In this document: one piece after another, positions 1 through 6,187 of the stretch
Layout: every line of letters begins with the position of its first letter
Position numbering within the stretch: the first letter of the stretch is position 1
Assembly (NCBI GenBank): GCA_023146575.1
Contig: JAGLBU010000008.1
Location: 1-6,187, forward strand
DNA: 6,187 nucleotides
Reading direction: 5' to 3'
DNA from: Methylococcales bacterium
GTDB lineage: Bacteria > Pseudomonadota > Gammaproteobacteria > Methylococcales > Methylomonadaceae
Notes under the pieces: generated by a model
What the model was told of the DNA's origin: nothing
What the model saw: the letters and a program-made list of their open reading frames with translations, nothing else
Database searches by the model: none
Translations under genes and position numbers: made by a program

Positions 1-1176
1 AAAGGCCTTACTTTCGTCCAACATAAAGGCTGGCGCGATTATTATCTAACCGCAATTGAAAAATGGGAAAATCTCACCACCGAACAGCTAGAAGCCCTTG
101 CATTAACTGCCAAAACCACTGAACCCATTACCGCTAACATTTATGTGGCAGGCGACGTTTTAAAACCTGAGAATAAAAGTGTTATTTTTTTAGGCCGTGA
201 GTCATTAAAAGCGCAATTTGCCCATAAAGTCTTAAGCGCCCAGCAAATGCCGATGTTTTTAATCCAAGGTCAACGCCGCACAGGGAAAACCAGCCTATTG
301 TATTTTTTAGAATCCTTATTAGGGGGACGCTTTCAGGTGGTTTATCAAGATTTACAAAACGGAGAAACCAGTAGTATCGACACATGGCTGGATAATTTAG
401 CCCTTAAAATCAGTCAAAAATTAGAAATTGAACCCCCCGATTCTTTTGTCGATGAGCATTGGCAAAAAAACTGGCTTAATATGCAAAGATGGCTTATACA
501 GATCAGCCAAAATGTTAAGGGTAAATTAATTTTAGCCTTTGATGAGTATGAATGGTTACACACAAAAGTCTTAAGCAAAGACCCCGAACAAGGCGGCAAT
601 TTATTAGCGGCAATGCGCAGTTTTTCTCAACAGCAAAATAAAATTGTGTTTTTATTTGTGGGTGTTGCGCTGTTTTCAGAGTTAAAAAACCCACATTGGA
701 ATCATTTTTTTGTACAAGCACAACGCTTTCAGGTGGATTATTTAACCCAAGAAGACGCTTTTAAATTAATCACCGAGCCTGTAAACCTTATTTACGCCAA
801 TGGCTTACCCCAACAAATATTTAACCAAACCCAAGGGCATCCTTGTTTATTGCAAGAATTGTGTGGAGAAATTGTCAATAGCGCCAACAAGAACCATTCT
901 AAAAACATTGAGCAAACCCAATTAGATCAGGTGATAAATAAAATTATTTGTGATCGAGACAATGGGACACTCGCAAATTTTTGGGGCGAATTTTGCGCCA
1001 ATCAAGACTGCAAAGACACGGTTAAACAAATTTTAGCCCAGCAGACCATTACCTCAAAAAAATATTTATACCGCTTAGACGATCATAAATTTATTGTGGA
1101 AAAAAATGGCCGATGGCAAATGCGCGTTCCGTTATTAGCGCAATGGCTAAAACGGGTTATTGAGCGAGAGGATTGA
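1..1176 (+). CDS. P-loop ATPase of AAA_16/STAND-like type, 5'-partial
   Basis: The frame is open from base 1, so the N-terminus lies outside the window and the GTG at 145 is probably internal; 391 residues are visible. Seen, numbered from base 1: a linker of about 60 residues, an FLGRE motif (63-67) of the kind that precedes the nucleotide-binding domain in AAA_16/archaeal-type ATPases, a Walker A motif GQRRTGKTS (90-98), and a Walker B motif LILAFDE ending in D181-E182. A hydrophobic sensor-like strand (FLFVGVALF) follows, and the C-terminal 80 or so residues look like a winged helix (inferred). Family knowledge: such domains couple ATP binding to switching or oligomerisation and are often joined to variable sensor or effector domains. 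No signal peptide or membrane segment is visible, so it is probably cytoplasmic. The specific function is unknown. It ends at TGA 1174-1176 with no terminator-like hairpin before the repeats at 1214. Confidence 0.85.
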   Translation, partial: KGLTFVQHKGWRDYYLTAIEKWENLTTEQLEALALTAKTTEPITANIYVAGDVLKPENKSVIFLGRESLKAQFAHKVLSAQQMPMFLIQGQRRTGKTSLLYFLESLLGGRFQVVYQDLQNGETSSIDTWLDNLALKISQKLEIEPPDSFVDEHWQKNWLNMQRWLIQISQNVKGKLILAFDEYEWLHTKVLSKDPEQGGNLLAAMRSFSQQQNKIVFLFVGVALFSELKNPHWNHFFVQAQRFQVDYLTQEDAFKLITEPVNLIYANGLPQQIFNQTQGHPCLLQELCGEIVNSANKNHSKNIEQTQLDQVINKIICDRDNGTLANFWGEFCANQDCKDTVKQILAQQTITSKKYLYRLDDHKFIVEKNGRWQMRVPLLAQWLKRVIERED

Positions 1177-1213
1177 TGGATTTTTTGAATTCATTATATT
1201 TCACCCTAAAATA

Positions 1214-1231
1214 CTCGTTCCCAAGCTCTAG
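1214..1231 (+). repeat. Half copy of the REP-like repeat
   Basis: These 18 bases match 1247-1264 at 17 positions in direct orientation, 33 bp upstream. They contain the foot CTCG and the left arm TTCCCAAGCT of the large palindrome, but not the right arm, so the copy cannot form the hairpin. It looks like a truncated or eroded tandem REP. Confidence 0.75.
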
Positions 1232-1246
1232 TATCACTGCCATTTT

Positions 1247-1298
1247 CTCGTTCCCAAGCTCCAGCTTGGGAATGCCTACGATCAAGCTCTGCTTGACC
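1247..1298 (+). repeat. REP-like repeat, left copy, with two hairpins
   Basis: Hairpin 1 (1251-1272) has perfect 10-bp arms, TTCCCAAGCT and AGCTTGGGAA, around a CC spacer. Hairpin 2 (1282-1296) has perfect 6-bp arms, TCAAGC and GCTTGA, around TCT. The copy at 1856-1907 is the same sequence inverted. There is no T-run after either stem, so a rho-independent terminator is not indicated, although a strong stem in the mRNA could still protect 3' ends. It sits just beyond the 3' end of the RAYT pseudogene. Confidence 0.85.
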
Positions 1299-1300
1299 TT

Positions 1301-1801
1301 TCAACTTAATAAAACAATAAGCAATAAAGATTCTTCCCCCATATAAGATTGCGCACTCGAATAATGCCAATATTCAGGTAAATCCACATAACCACGCTTT
1401 ACAGGATTATTATGAATATAGGTTAAACGTTGCATAAATAGTGTAGTTTCACTCATTTCTTCTGGATGAGACCCCTCTTGCCAAAATTGATATTCACTTT
1501 CAGTTTTATGTTTGCGTTTATAATAAGCAAAATATTTGAGCAAGGTTGTTGCTTTGCGTTGTTTTAATAAATCAAGAATTTGTCTGGCAGTAAAAGATTT
1601 GAATTGTTGTATTCGCTTACTATGCTGATGACCACTGGCAATAAAATGCAGATGGTTTTCTAATACAACATACGCATGTAGCTTGAAATCCGTATTTTTT
1701 TACAACCATGTAAAGCTATCGAAAAGTATTTGGACGCTTTCTTTTCGAGTGAAAACAGGTTGCCAACCAGTAACTGTTATTGTATGAAAATAAGGATAAA
1801 T
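1301..1801 (-). pseudogene. REP-associated tyrosine transposase (RAYT), inactivated
   Basis: Reading the minus strand from 1801 to the stop at 1301-1303 gives about 166 codons in one frame, a normal RAYT length, broken by one TAA at 1700-1702 where a WLQKN-like sequence would be expected. Seen: the N-terminal FHTITVTGWQPVF block; the HUH metal-binding motif in ENHLHF (HLH codons at 1646-1654); and the signature YIHNNPVKRGYV, whose tyrosine (codon 1418-1420) is the likely nucleophile. Family knowledge: RAYTs are IS200/IS605-like single-strand transposases that act on REP hairpins. No ATG is present at the 5' end; the first in-frame codons after the upstream stop are AAT and ATT. An 80-residue piece downstream of the stop could start at TTG 1541-1543 but lacks the HUH motif. 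There is no frameshift, so decay looks recent. A sequencing error at the stop, which lies in an A7 tract, cannot be excluded. Confidence 0.88.
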
Positions 1802-1817
1802 ATTTTATAGCGCCTAT

Positions 1818-1843
1818 GTCCCATGAGCTTTAGCTTAAAAGGA
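1818..1843. repeat. Imperfect palindrome, possibly a degraded third REP hairpin
   Basis: The core AGCT-TT-AGCT (1826-1835) is palindromic. It extends outward with a G-T wobble and a T-A pair, then mismatches. The core resembles the AAGCT-CC-AGCTT core of the large REP hairpin. It lies between the RAYT 5' end and the right-hand repeat. Assignment as a REP relic is tentative. Confidence 0.35.
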
Positions 1844-1847
1844 ATGA

Positions 1848-2084
1848 TTGATATTCGTCAAGCAGAGCTTGATGATAGACATTCCCAAGCTGGAGCTTGG
1901 GAACAAGAAAGAGTGCTTAATGTGGATGGCAAAAGGGCGCAATAATAATGATATTGCCGCTATTCTAGAACTGTCTGAGCGTACCATTAAATTTCATATT
2001 AAAAATATTATGCAAAAATTTAATGCTTCAAATCGTACTGAAGCGGTCGCCATTGCCGCCCGAACAGGCTGGATCATTAATTAA
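1848..2084 (+). pseudogene. LuxR/GerE-type HTH domain remnant, N-terminus lost
   Basis: From about 1908 the frame encodes a nearly complete GerE helix-turn-helix: KKECLMWMAKGRNNNDIAAI, then LSERTIKFHIKNIMQKFN, then SNRTEAVAIAARTGWI up to TAA 2082-2084. The FHIKN and SNRTEAV features resemble regulators that carry an autoinducer-binding N-terminal domain (family knowledge). The usual L-T-x-R-E start of the domain is missing: the residues before KECL are encoded by the REP repeat. No sensor-domain sequence is recognisable upstream, including between the ATPase gene and the left repeat. The open frame could start at TTG 1848 (AAGGA four bases before) or ATG 1872 (no good ribosome site), giving about 78 or 70 residues. 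A free-standing HTH protein is therefore possible, but a broken gene is more likely. Confidence 0.72.
1856..1907 (-). repeat. REP-like repeat, right copy, inverted
   Basis: This is the reverse complement of the 1247-1298 repeat, with five differences in 52 bases. Both hairpins are intact: 1858-1872 (TCAAGC/GCTTGA around AGA) and 1882-1903 (TTCCCAAGCT/AGCTTGGGAA around GG). All stem bases are conserved between the two copies; the differences fall at the ends and in the linker between hairpins, which suggests the hairpins are what has been kept. Its right end meets the LuxR-type coding remnant directly. Confidence 0.85.
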
Positions 2085-2142
2085 CCCGCTCTATTAGAAA
2101 TATAGTGTTCATGATAAATTTAAAGCCAAACACATTTGACGT

Positions 2143-2148
2143 TATAAT
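2143..2148 (+). promoter_or_regulatory. Possible -10 box (TATAAT) for the transporter gene
   Basis: A perfect TATAAT lies 29 bp before the ATG at 2178, which would place the transcript start near 2155 and leave a short leader containing the GGAG at 2166-2169. The -35 region 17 bp upstream (TTAAAG, 2120-2125) is a poor match. The better-looking TTGACG at 2136-2141 is too close to this -10 to pair with it. Confidence 0.4.
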
Positions 2149-2177
2149 TTACACACAATTTTAATGGAGAAAAACGA

Positions 2178-3833
2178 ATGCCAATTAACACATCTGCCTT
2201 ACGAGGGGATTTTTTTGGAGGCTTAACCGCAGGTGTGGTTGCATTACCACTGGCACTGGCATTCGGTTTACAATCTGGAATGGGTGCGATTGCAGGGCTT
2301 TATGGGGCAATTGCCATTGGCATGATTGCCGCATGGTTTGGTGGCACACCCACTCAAATCAGTGGCCCTACAGGGCCTATGACCGTGGTATCTGCTGTGG
2401 TCATTGGTAGTGCCATTGAAATGTTCGGCAGTTTAGAAGCCGCTATGGGAACTATTATTGCCATCTTTTTATTAGCGGGTGTTTTCCAAATTTTATTAGG
2501 CGTTTTTAAAATAGGTCAATACATTCGTTACATGCCCTACCCCGTGGTCTCAGGTTTTATGAGTGGTATCGGTGTTATTATTATTGTATTGCAGATTTTT
2601 CCTTTTTTTGGTCATGTTTCGCCTAAAAACATCCCGAGTATTTTCACGGGTATCCCCGAACTTCTAGAGCAAATTAATGCACTTTCTGTGATCTTAGCCT
2701 CTGCGACTATTGTCATTATTTATCTTTTTCCAAAAATCACCAAAGCGATACCCAGTGCCTTAGTGGCATTAATTATTTTAACCATAGTTGCCACCGTTTT
2801 AAAATTAGAAGTTTCCGTGATTGGGGATATTCCTAAAGGTTTACCCCAATTAAAACTCAGTACCTTAAACAGTATTGATTTAAGCCAGCCAATGTTGATT
2901 ATTATTCCTGCGATCACACTGGCGGCACTAGGTGCAATCGACTCTTTATTGACCTCCATTGTCGCTGATAACATGACCAAAACCCAGCATAAAAGCAATA
3001 AGGAACTGGTCGGACAAGGCTTAGGGAATATAGCCGTGGCAGCTATTGGAGGTATTCCTGGGGCAGGGGCGACCATGCGGACGGTCGTCAATATTAATTC
3101 AGGTGGCACAACTCGGCTTTCAGGGGTCATTCATAGCATCGCGCTATTGATTGTATTATTAGGCGCAGGTGCTTACGCCAAATTAATTCCCCTCCCCGTA
3201 CTCGCAGGGATTTTAATTACCGTTGGCATTGGTATTATTGATTACAAAGGCATCAAACACATTCCTCATGTCCCTCGTGCCGATTCGGTGATTATGCTGG
3301 TCGTATTAGGCTTAACCGTTTTTGTCGATTTATTACAAGCGGTTGCCGTCGGCATGGTGTTGGCTTCTATTTTATTTATGAAAAAAATGAGCGACATTGC
3401 CAGCAGTAAATCCAGCTCAGGATATATTGGTGATTTTGTCAAAGAAGAAGCATGGGCAGATGAAACTGATTTATCAGACGCTATTCAAAAACAAGTCTAT
3501 ATCAAACATTTTGACGGACCCATATTTTTTGGTTTTACCACTAAATTTCAAGAAATGCACCGCGCGTTACCTGAGGTTAAAGTGATTATTATGCGCATGG
3601 CGCGGGTGCCTTATATTGATCAATCGGGGATTTATGCCATTGAAGATGCGGTACTGGATTTAAAAGCCAAAGGAATCATCGTTCTCATCAGTGAAATTCA
3701 AGAACAACCAAAAGACATGCTCAAAAATATCAGCCTAATTCCCAATTTAATCCCTGAGAAACATTTATTTTCTGATTTTTGGACCTGTATTAACGCCTTA
3801 GAAAATGGTAATAATTTTGATTTAACCCCCTAA
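2178..3833 (+). CDS. SulP-family anion transporter with STAS domain, BicA-like
   Basis: The 551-residue product is full length for the family. It has a very hydrophobic transmembrane part (residues about 12-400, the SLC26/SulP fold of two inverted repeats) and a cytoplasmic STAS domain (about 437-540). Seen: the SulP opening RGDFFGGLTAGVVALPLALA (9-28), ISGPTGPMTVV (61-71), GAIDSLLTS (252-260), GGIPGAGATMRTVVN (291-305), and YIDQSG (479-484) at the usual STAS D-x-S-G position. From memory of cyanobacterial BicA, a sodium-dependent bicarbonate transporter, its sodium-site residues D258, T262 and T302 would correspond in spacing to D255, T259 and T299 here. Bicarbonate uptake is thus a reasonable inference, with sulfate or another anion as the alternative. 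ATG 2178 is chosen because GGAG (2166-2169) lies 8 bases upstream and the motif start fits. The heptosyltransferase gene follows after 7 bp. Confidence 0.92.
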   Translation: MPINTSALRGDFFGGLTAGVVALPLALAFGLQSGMGAIAGLYGAIAIGMIAAWFGGTPTQISGPTGPMTVVSAVVIGSAIEMFGSLEAAMGTIIAIFLLAGVFQILLGVFKIGQYIRYMPYPVVSGFMSGIGVIIIVLQIFPFFGHVSPKNIPSIFTGIPELLEQINALSVILASATIVIIYLFPKITKAIPSALVALIILTIVATVLKLEVSVIGDIPKGLPQLKLSTLNSIDLSQPMLIIIPAITLAALGAIDSLLTSIVADNMTKTQHKSNKELVGQGLGNIAVAAIGGIPGAGATMRTVVNINSGGTTRLSGVIHSIALLIVLLGAGAYAKLIPLPVLAGILITVGIGIIDYKGIKHIPHVPRADSVIMLVVLGLTVFVDLLQAVAVGMVLASILFMKKMSDIASSKSSSGYIGDFVKEEAWADETDLSDAIQKQVYIKHFDGPIFFGFTTKFQEMHRALPEVKVIIMRMARVPYIDQSGIYAIEDAVLDLKAKGIIVLISEIQEQPKDMLKNISLIPNLIPEKHLFSDFWTCINALENGNNFDLTP

Positions 3834-3840
3834 ATTAGCC

Positions 3841-4938
3841 ATGGAAAAACCGCTTTTTTTAAAACAACCGCCCAAGCGCATCTTAGTGGTGACCTTACGT
3901 TTTTTAGGCGATACGCTCTTAACCACCGCCTTCATCAATGCCTTAAAGCAGGCCTACCCAGCGGCTGAAATTGATGTCCTTTTATATAAAAATACCGTCG
4001 GGATGATGGAAGGTAACTCCGCTATTGCCAACTGTATTACCTGCGAGCCAAAACCCAACTGGCAAGGCTATCAACAATTATTTAAACAACTGTTCCGCCA
4101 ATACGATTTAGCCATCAGCACTCAAACAGGCGACAGACCCACCTTATACAGCTTTTTAGCCGCGCCAATCCGCATAGGTTTTGTACCACCTCCGTCCAAA
4201 AAAGGCGGAATAAAGCGCTATTTTTTTCAAAAATCGTTAATCTTTGATGAAACTAAAACCCATACGGTCTTGGAATTATTACGTTTGTGTTCACTATTAA
4301 ATATCAAACCCGTTTATCAACTCACGCCTCCGTTCACTCAAAACACCCCAACATTTACCGATAAAGCCTATATTGTGATGCACGTTCTACCGCAATGGCG
4401 TTATAAACAATGGCCTCGTGAAAACTGGATTGCACTGGCACACTTTTTAGCTCAAAATGGTTTACAAGTTATTTTATCGGGCAGCCCCGACCCAAAAGAA
4501 CAACACTATTTAAATGCTATTCAAACTGAAATGCCAAAAGATACGCTTAATATTGCAGGGAAAGTTTCTCTAGCGCAATTGGCCACCGTGATTAAACAAG
4601 CCCAGTTTTTTATCGGCCCTGATACAGGCATCACTCACCTTGCCGCTGCTACAGGCGTTAAAACCATTGCTTTATTTGGTCCCAGCGACCCTGTTAAATG
4701 GACTCCGTGGCCAAGTGCTTATAGCTTGAATACTCCACCGTTTAAAACCAAAGGCTGTCAACAGGTGAACAATGTTTATCTTATTCAAGCGAATTTAAAA
4801 TGCGTCCCCTGTTATTTAGAAGGTTGTGAACGCCATCAGAAAAGTCATAGTGATTGTTTAGATGCAATTACGGTAGCCCATGTTAAGAAGATCGTTGAGC
4901 GTATTTTGCTAACCCCTCCTCAAGCCGCTCAAAATTAA
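3841..4938 (+). CDS. GT9 glycosyltransferase, putative LPS heptosyltransferase III
   Basis: The 365-residue protein has the full GT9 (WaaC/WaaF/WaaQ) layout and usual length. The N-terminal Rossmann domain opens with RILVVTLRFLGDTLLTT (13-29), whose D24 is at the position of the family's catalytic acidic residue. The C-terminal donor-binding domain has FIGPDTGITHLAAATG (257-272) and ALFGPSDPVKWTPWP (277-291). A cysteine-rich tail (C321, C324, C329, C339) is typical of the family. The opening and the LYKNTVGMMEGNSAI block most resemble the RfaQ/WaaQ subgroup, which adds a branch heptose to the LPS inner core from ADP-heptose at the inner face of the cytoplasmic membrane. ATG 3841 is the only workable start, as the frame is closed at 3823-3825. 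It lacks a Shine-Dalgarno sequence, so translation may be coupled to the transporter gene ending at 3833. Its last 56 bp overlap the end of cobQ. Confidence 0.9.
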   Translation: MEKPLFLKQPPKRILVVTLRFLGDTLLTTAFINALKQAYPAAEIDVLLYKNTVGMMEGNSAIANCITCEPKPNWQGYQQLFKQLFRQYDLAISTQTGDRPTLYSFLAAPIRIGFVPPPSKKGGIKRYFFQKSLIFDETKTHTVLELLRLCSLLNIKPVYQLTPPFTQNTPTFTDKAYIVMHVLPQWRYKQWPRENWIALAHFLAQNGLQVILSGSPDPKEQHYLNAIQTEMPKDTLNIAGKVSLAQLATVIKQAQFFIGPDTGITHLAAATGVKTIALFGPSDPVKWTPWPSAYSLNTPPFKTKGCQQVNNVYLIQANLKCVPCYLEGCERHQKSHSDCLDAITVAHVKKIVERILLTPPQAAQN

Positions 4939-6187
4939 AATATTGCTCTAAGGTATCGGTCATTCTATTAATATTTTTTTCACGCACGGCGGCATAATCA
5001 ATCGCATTGGTGGTTTCATTACCTGCCCATTTTAATAAAACATCGCACGCATTTTTTGAATCAAATAGACCGTGTAAATAAGTCCCAATAATCAGGTTAT
5101 CTTCTGAAATAACCCCTTCATTTTTACCCGCTAATGTCATCAAAGGGTGTTTTAATGCTTTTCCTGTGGTGATTCCTGCATGAATTTCATAGCCTGAGAT
5201 AGCCGTTTTTTTAAATATTAATTCACCTGTCACTTCACGTAATATTTTTTGTGGGCTTAAGGTAGTTTCTAAATCTAATAATTTTAAACCAATACTTAAA
5301 CCTTTTTTGCCTTCAACACTATCAGGGTCATCAATCCTCTTTCCAAGCATTTGATAGCCGCCGCAAATTCCGATTACTTTGCCGCCATAGCGTAAATGGC
5401 GTTTAATTACCTTTTCAAAGCCGTGTTTTTTTAACCACGCTAGATCATCGCGCACTGATTTACTGCCCGCTAAAATAATCAAATCACTGCTTTCAATGTC
5501 AGCACTGTGTTCAATAAATTTTAATCCAACATCAGGGTGTAATTTTAAAGGATCAAAATCGGTGTGGTTACTCATTCTTGGTAGTTTTGGAATGACAATT
5601 TTAAGCTGCTTTTGTGATTTTTTAGCCAAAGACTCAAGATTTAAAGAGTCTTCTGAATCCAGATGAAACCCGTGCAAATAAGGAAAAACGGCTAGTACGG
5701 GGTTGCCTGTTTTTTTTTCCAACCACTCAACCCCAGAATCCAATAAACGCATATCGCCCCGAAAACGATTAATCACAAAGCCCACAACTCGTTGGCGCTC
5801 TGAGGCGGATAATAATTCCAACGTCCCCACAATATGCGCAAATACGCCGCCTTTTTCAATATCAGCAATCAAAATAACAGGGCAATCAACTTTCTCTGCA
5901 AAACCCATGTTGGCAATGTCACCTGCACGTAAATTAATTTCGGCAGGACTCCCAGCTCCTTCGACAATAATCATTTCATATTGATTGTGTAAGCGCTGAA
6001 AAGAATCCAACACCGCGATCATGGCAGTTTTTTTATACGCATGATAATGGTGTGCGGTTTGATTATTTAAAGCTTTACCTTGCACAATAACCTGTGAGGT
6101 TTTATCCGAATTTGGTTTTAATAAAATAGGATTCATATCAATATGGGGCTTTATTCCTGCCGCAATCGCCTGCACGGCCTGCGCTCG
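4883..6187 (-). CDS. cobQ: Cobyric acid synthase CobQ, 5'-partial
   Basis: The frame runs from TAA (4883-4885) off the right edge: 434 residues are visible of a family norm of about 490, so roughly the first 55, including the P-loop, are missing. GTG 6173-6175 is internal, since RAQA before it matches the family's G-R-A-Q-A motif. Visible, numbered from base 6187: HIDMNPILLKP (15-25), VEGAGSPAEINL (75-86), IADIEKGGVFA (107-117), PRMSNHTDFDPL (203-214), then the glutamine amidotransferase domain with nucleophile C275 in GICGGYQMLG and H372 in TYLHGLF. The enzyme uses glutamine and ATP to amidate side chains b, d, e and g of adenosylcobyrinic acid a,c-diamide, making cobyric acid in the cytoplasm. 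All visible key residues are intact. The 3' end converges on and overlaps the heptosyltransferase gene, with no terminator visible. Confidence 0.96.
   Translation of the reverse strand, partial: RAQAVQAIAAGIKPHIDMNPILLKPNSDKTSQVIVQGKALNNQTAHHYHAYKKTAMIAVLDSFQRLHNQYEMIIVEGAGSPAEINLRAGDIANMGFAEKVDCPVILIADIEKGGVFAHIVGTLELLSASERQRVVGFVINRFRGDMRLLDSGVEWLEKKTGNPVLAVFPYLHGFHLDSEDSLNLESLAKKSQKQLKIVIPKLPRMSNHTDFDPLKLHPDVGLKFIEHSADIESSDLIILAGSKSVRDDLAWLKKHGFEKVIKRHLRYGGKVIGICGGYQMLGKRIDDPDSVEGKKGLSIGLKLLDLETTLSPQKILREVTGELIFKKTAISGYEIHAGITTGKALKHPLMTLAGKNEGVISEDNLIIGTYLHGLFDSKNACDVLLKWAGNETTNAIDYAAVREKNINRMTDTLEQYFNFERLEEGLAKYAQRSS

Larger units (their letters stand above)
1247..1907. mobile_element. 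REP/RAYT unit: decayed transposase between inverted REP-like repeats
   Basis: A minus-strand RAYT transposase pseudogene is bracketed by two 52-bp repeats in opposite orientation (1247-1298, and the reverse complement of 1856-1907) that match at 47 of 52 positions by hand alignment. RAYT genes flanked by inverted REP palindromes are a known arrangement in gammaproteobacteria, where the transposase recognises the REP hairpins. The outer limits are taken as the ends of the repeats; no target-site duplication is visible. The unit lies between the ATPase gene and a LuxR-type HTH remnant, whose recognisable sequence begins right at the right-hand repeat. Confidence 0.8.

Noticed and set aside
182..721. 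Three short minus-strand open frames opposite the ATPase
   Set aside because: They are antisense to the conserved Walker A/B region, have no recognisable content, and overlap one another.
1177..1246. Missing 5' part of the LuxR gene on the far side of the insertion
   Set aside because: Frames read through this stretch give no sensor-domain-like sequence, so simple split-by-insertion is not supported; the upstream part seems deleted or replaced.
1251..1272. Rho-independent terminator for the ATPase gene
   Set aside because: The stem is strong but no T-run follows, and the same sequence recurs inverted at 1882-1903, which marks it as a REP palindrome.
1214..1298. CRISPR-like direct repeats
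   Set aside because: There are only two direct copies, one a half, with one 15-bp gap between the matches and no further units; REP tandem fits better.
2136..2165. TTGACG (2136-2141) with TTTAAT (2160-2165) as an alternative promoter
   Set aside because: The 18-bp spacing is acceptable, but the transcript would begin downstream of the GGAG ribosome site and almost at the start codon, so the TATAAT at 2143 is preferred.
1177..2177. tRNA or other structured RNA gene in the gene-poor stretch
   Set aside because: No cloverleaf, T-loop or known RNA motif was seen; the stretch is accounted for by repeats, RAYT remnant and HTH remnant.
2720..3130. 136-codon minus-strand open frame inside the transporter gene
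   Set aside because: It lies wholly within a strongly supported SulP coding region, has no recognisable domain, and is an out-of-frame shadow.
5703..5984. 93-codon plus-strand open frame inside cobQ
   Set aside because: It is antisense to conserved CobQ motifs and resembles no protein family; treated as a shadow.

Overview
The window is a moderately AT-rich piece of bacterial chromosome with densely packed genes. The gene content is a SulP anion transporter of BicA type, an LPS core heptosyltransferase of GT9 type, cobyric acid synthase, a RAYT transposase with REP-like palindromes, and a LuxR-type HTH. Together these suggest a Gram-negative gammaproteobacterium, possibly from a sulfur- or methane-oxidising lineage. 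That placement is inference from gene content and style; no marker gene is present.

Layout. Bases 1-1176 (+) hold the 3' part of a P-loop ATPase gene whose reading frame is already open at base 1. Bases 1177-2177 contain no clearly intact gene. This stretch holds a decayed REP/RAYT unit: a RAYT transposase pseudogene on the minus strand (about 1301-1801) lying between two copies of a 52-bp two-hairpin repeat in inverted orientation (1247-1298 and 1856-1907), plus a half copy at 1214-1231. The right-hand repeat abuts, and provides the apparent start region for, the C-terminal DNA-binding domain of a LuxR/GerE regulator (to 2084) that has lost its N-terminal sensor domain. Bases 2178-3833 (+) encode the SulP/BicA-like transporter. 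Only 7 bp later, bases 3841-4938 (+) encode a GT9 heptosyltransferase resembling LPS heptosyltransferase III. Converging on it from the minus strand, and overlapping its 3' end by 56 bp, is the 3' part of cobQ (4883-6187), which runs off the right edge.

Functional picture. The transporter and glycosyltransferase are probably co-transcribed from a promoter near 2143, although their roles (inorganic carbon or anion uptake; LPS inner-core assembly) are not obviously linked. CobQ belongs to cobalamin synthesis and is presumably part of an operon beyond the right edge. The ATPase is of the STAND/AAA_16-like kind often found in multidomain signalling or conflict proteins, but its N-terminal effector or sensor part is outside the window.

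I did not find a convincing undescribed system. The most informative region is the REP/RAYT insertion: a transposase with one in-frame stop and no clear start codon, flanked by its likely target repeats, at the exact point where a LuxR regulator is cut off.
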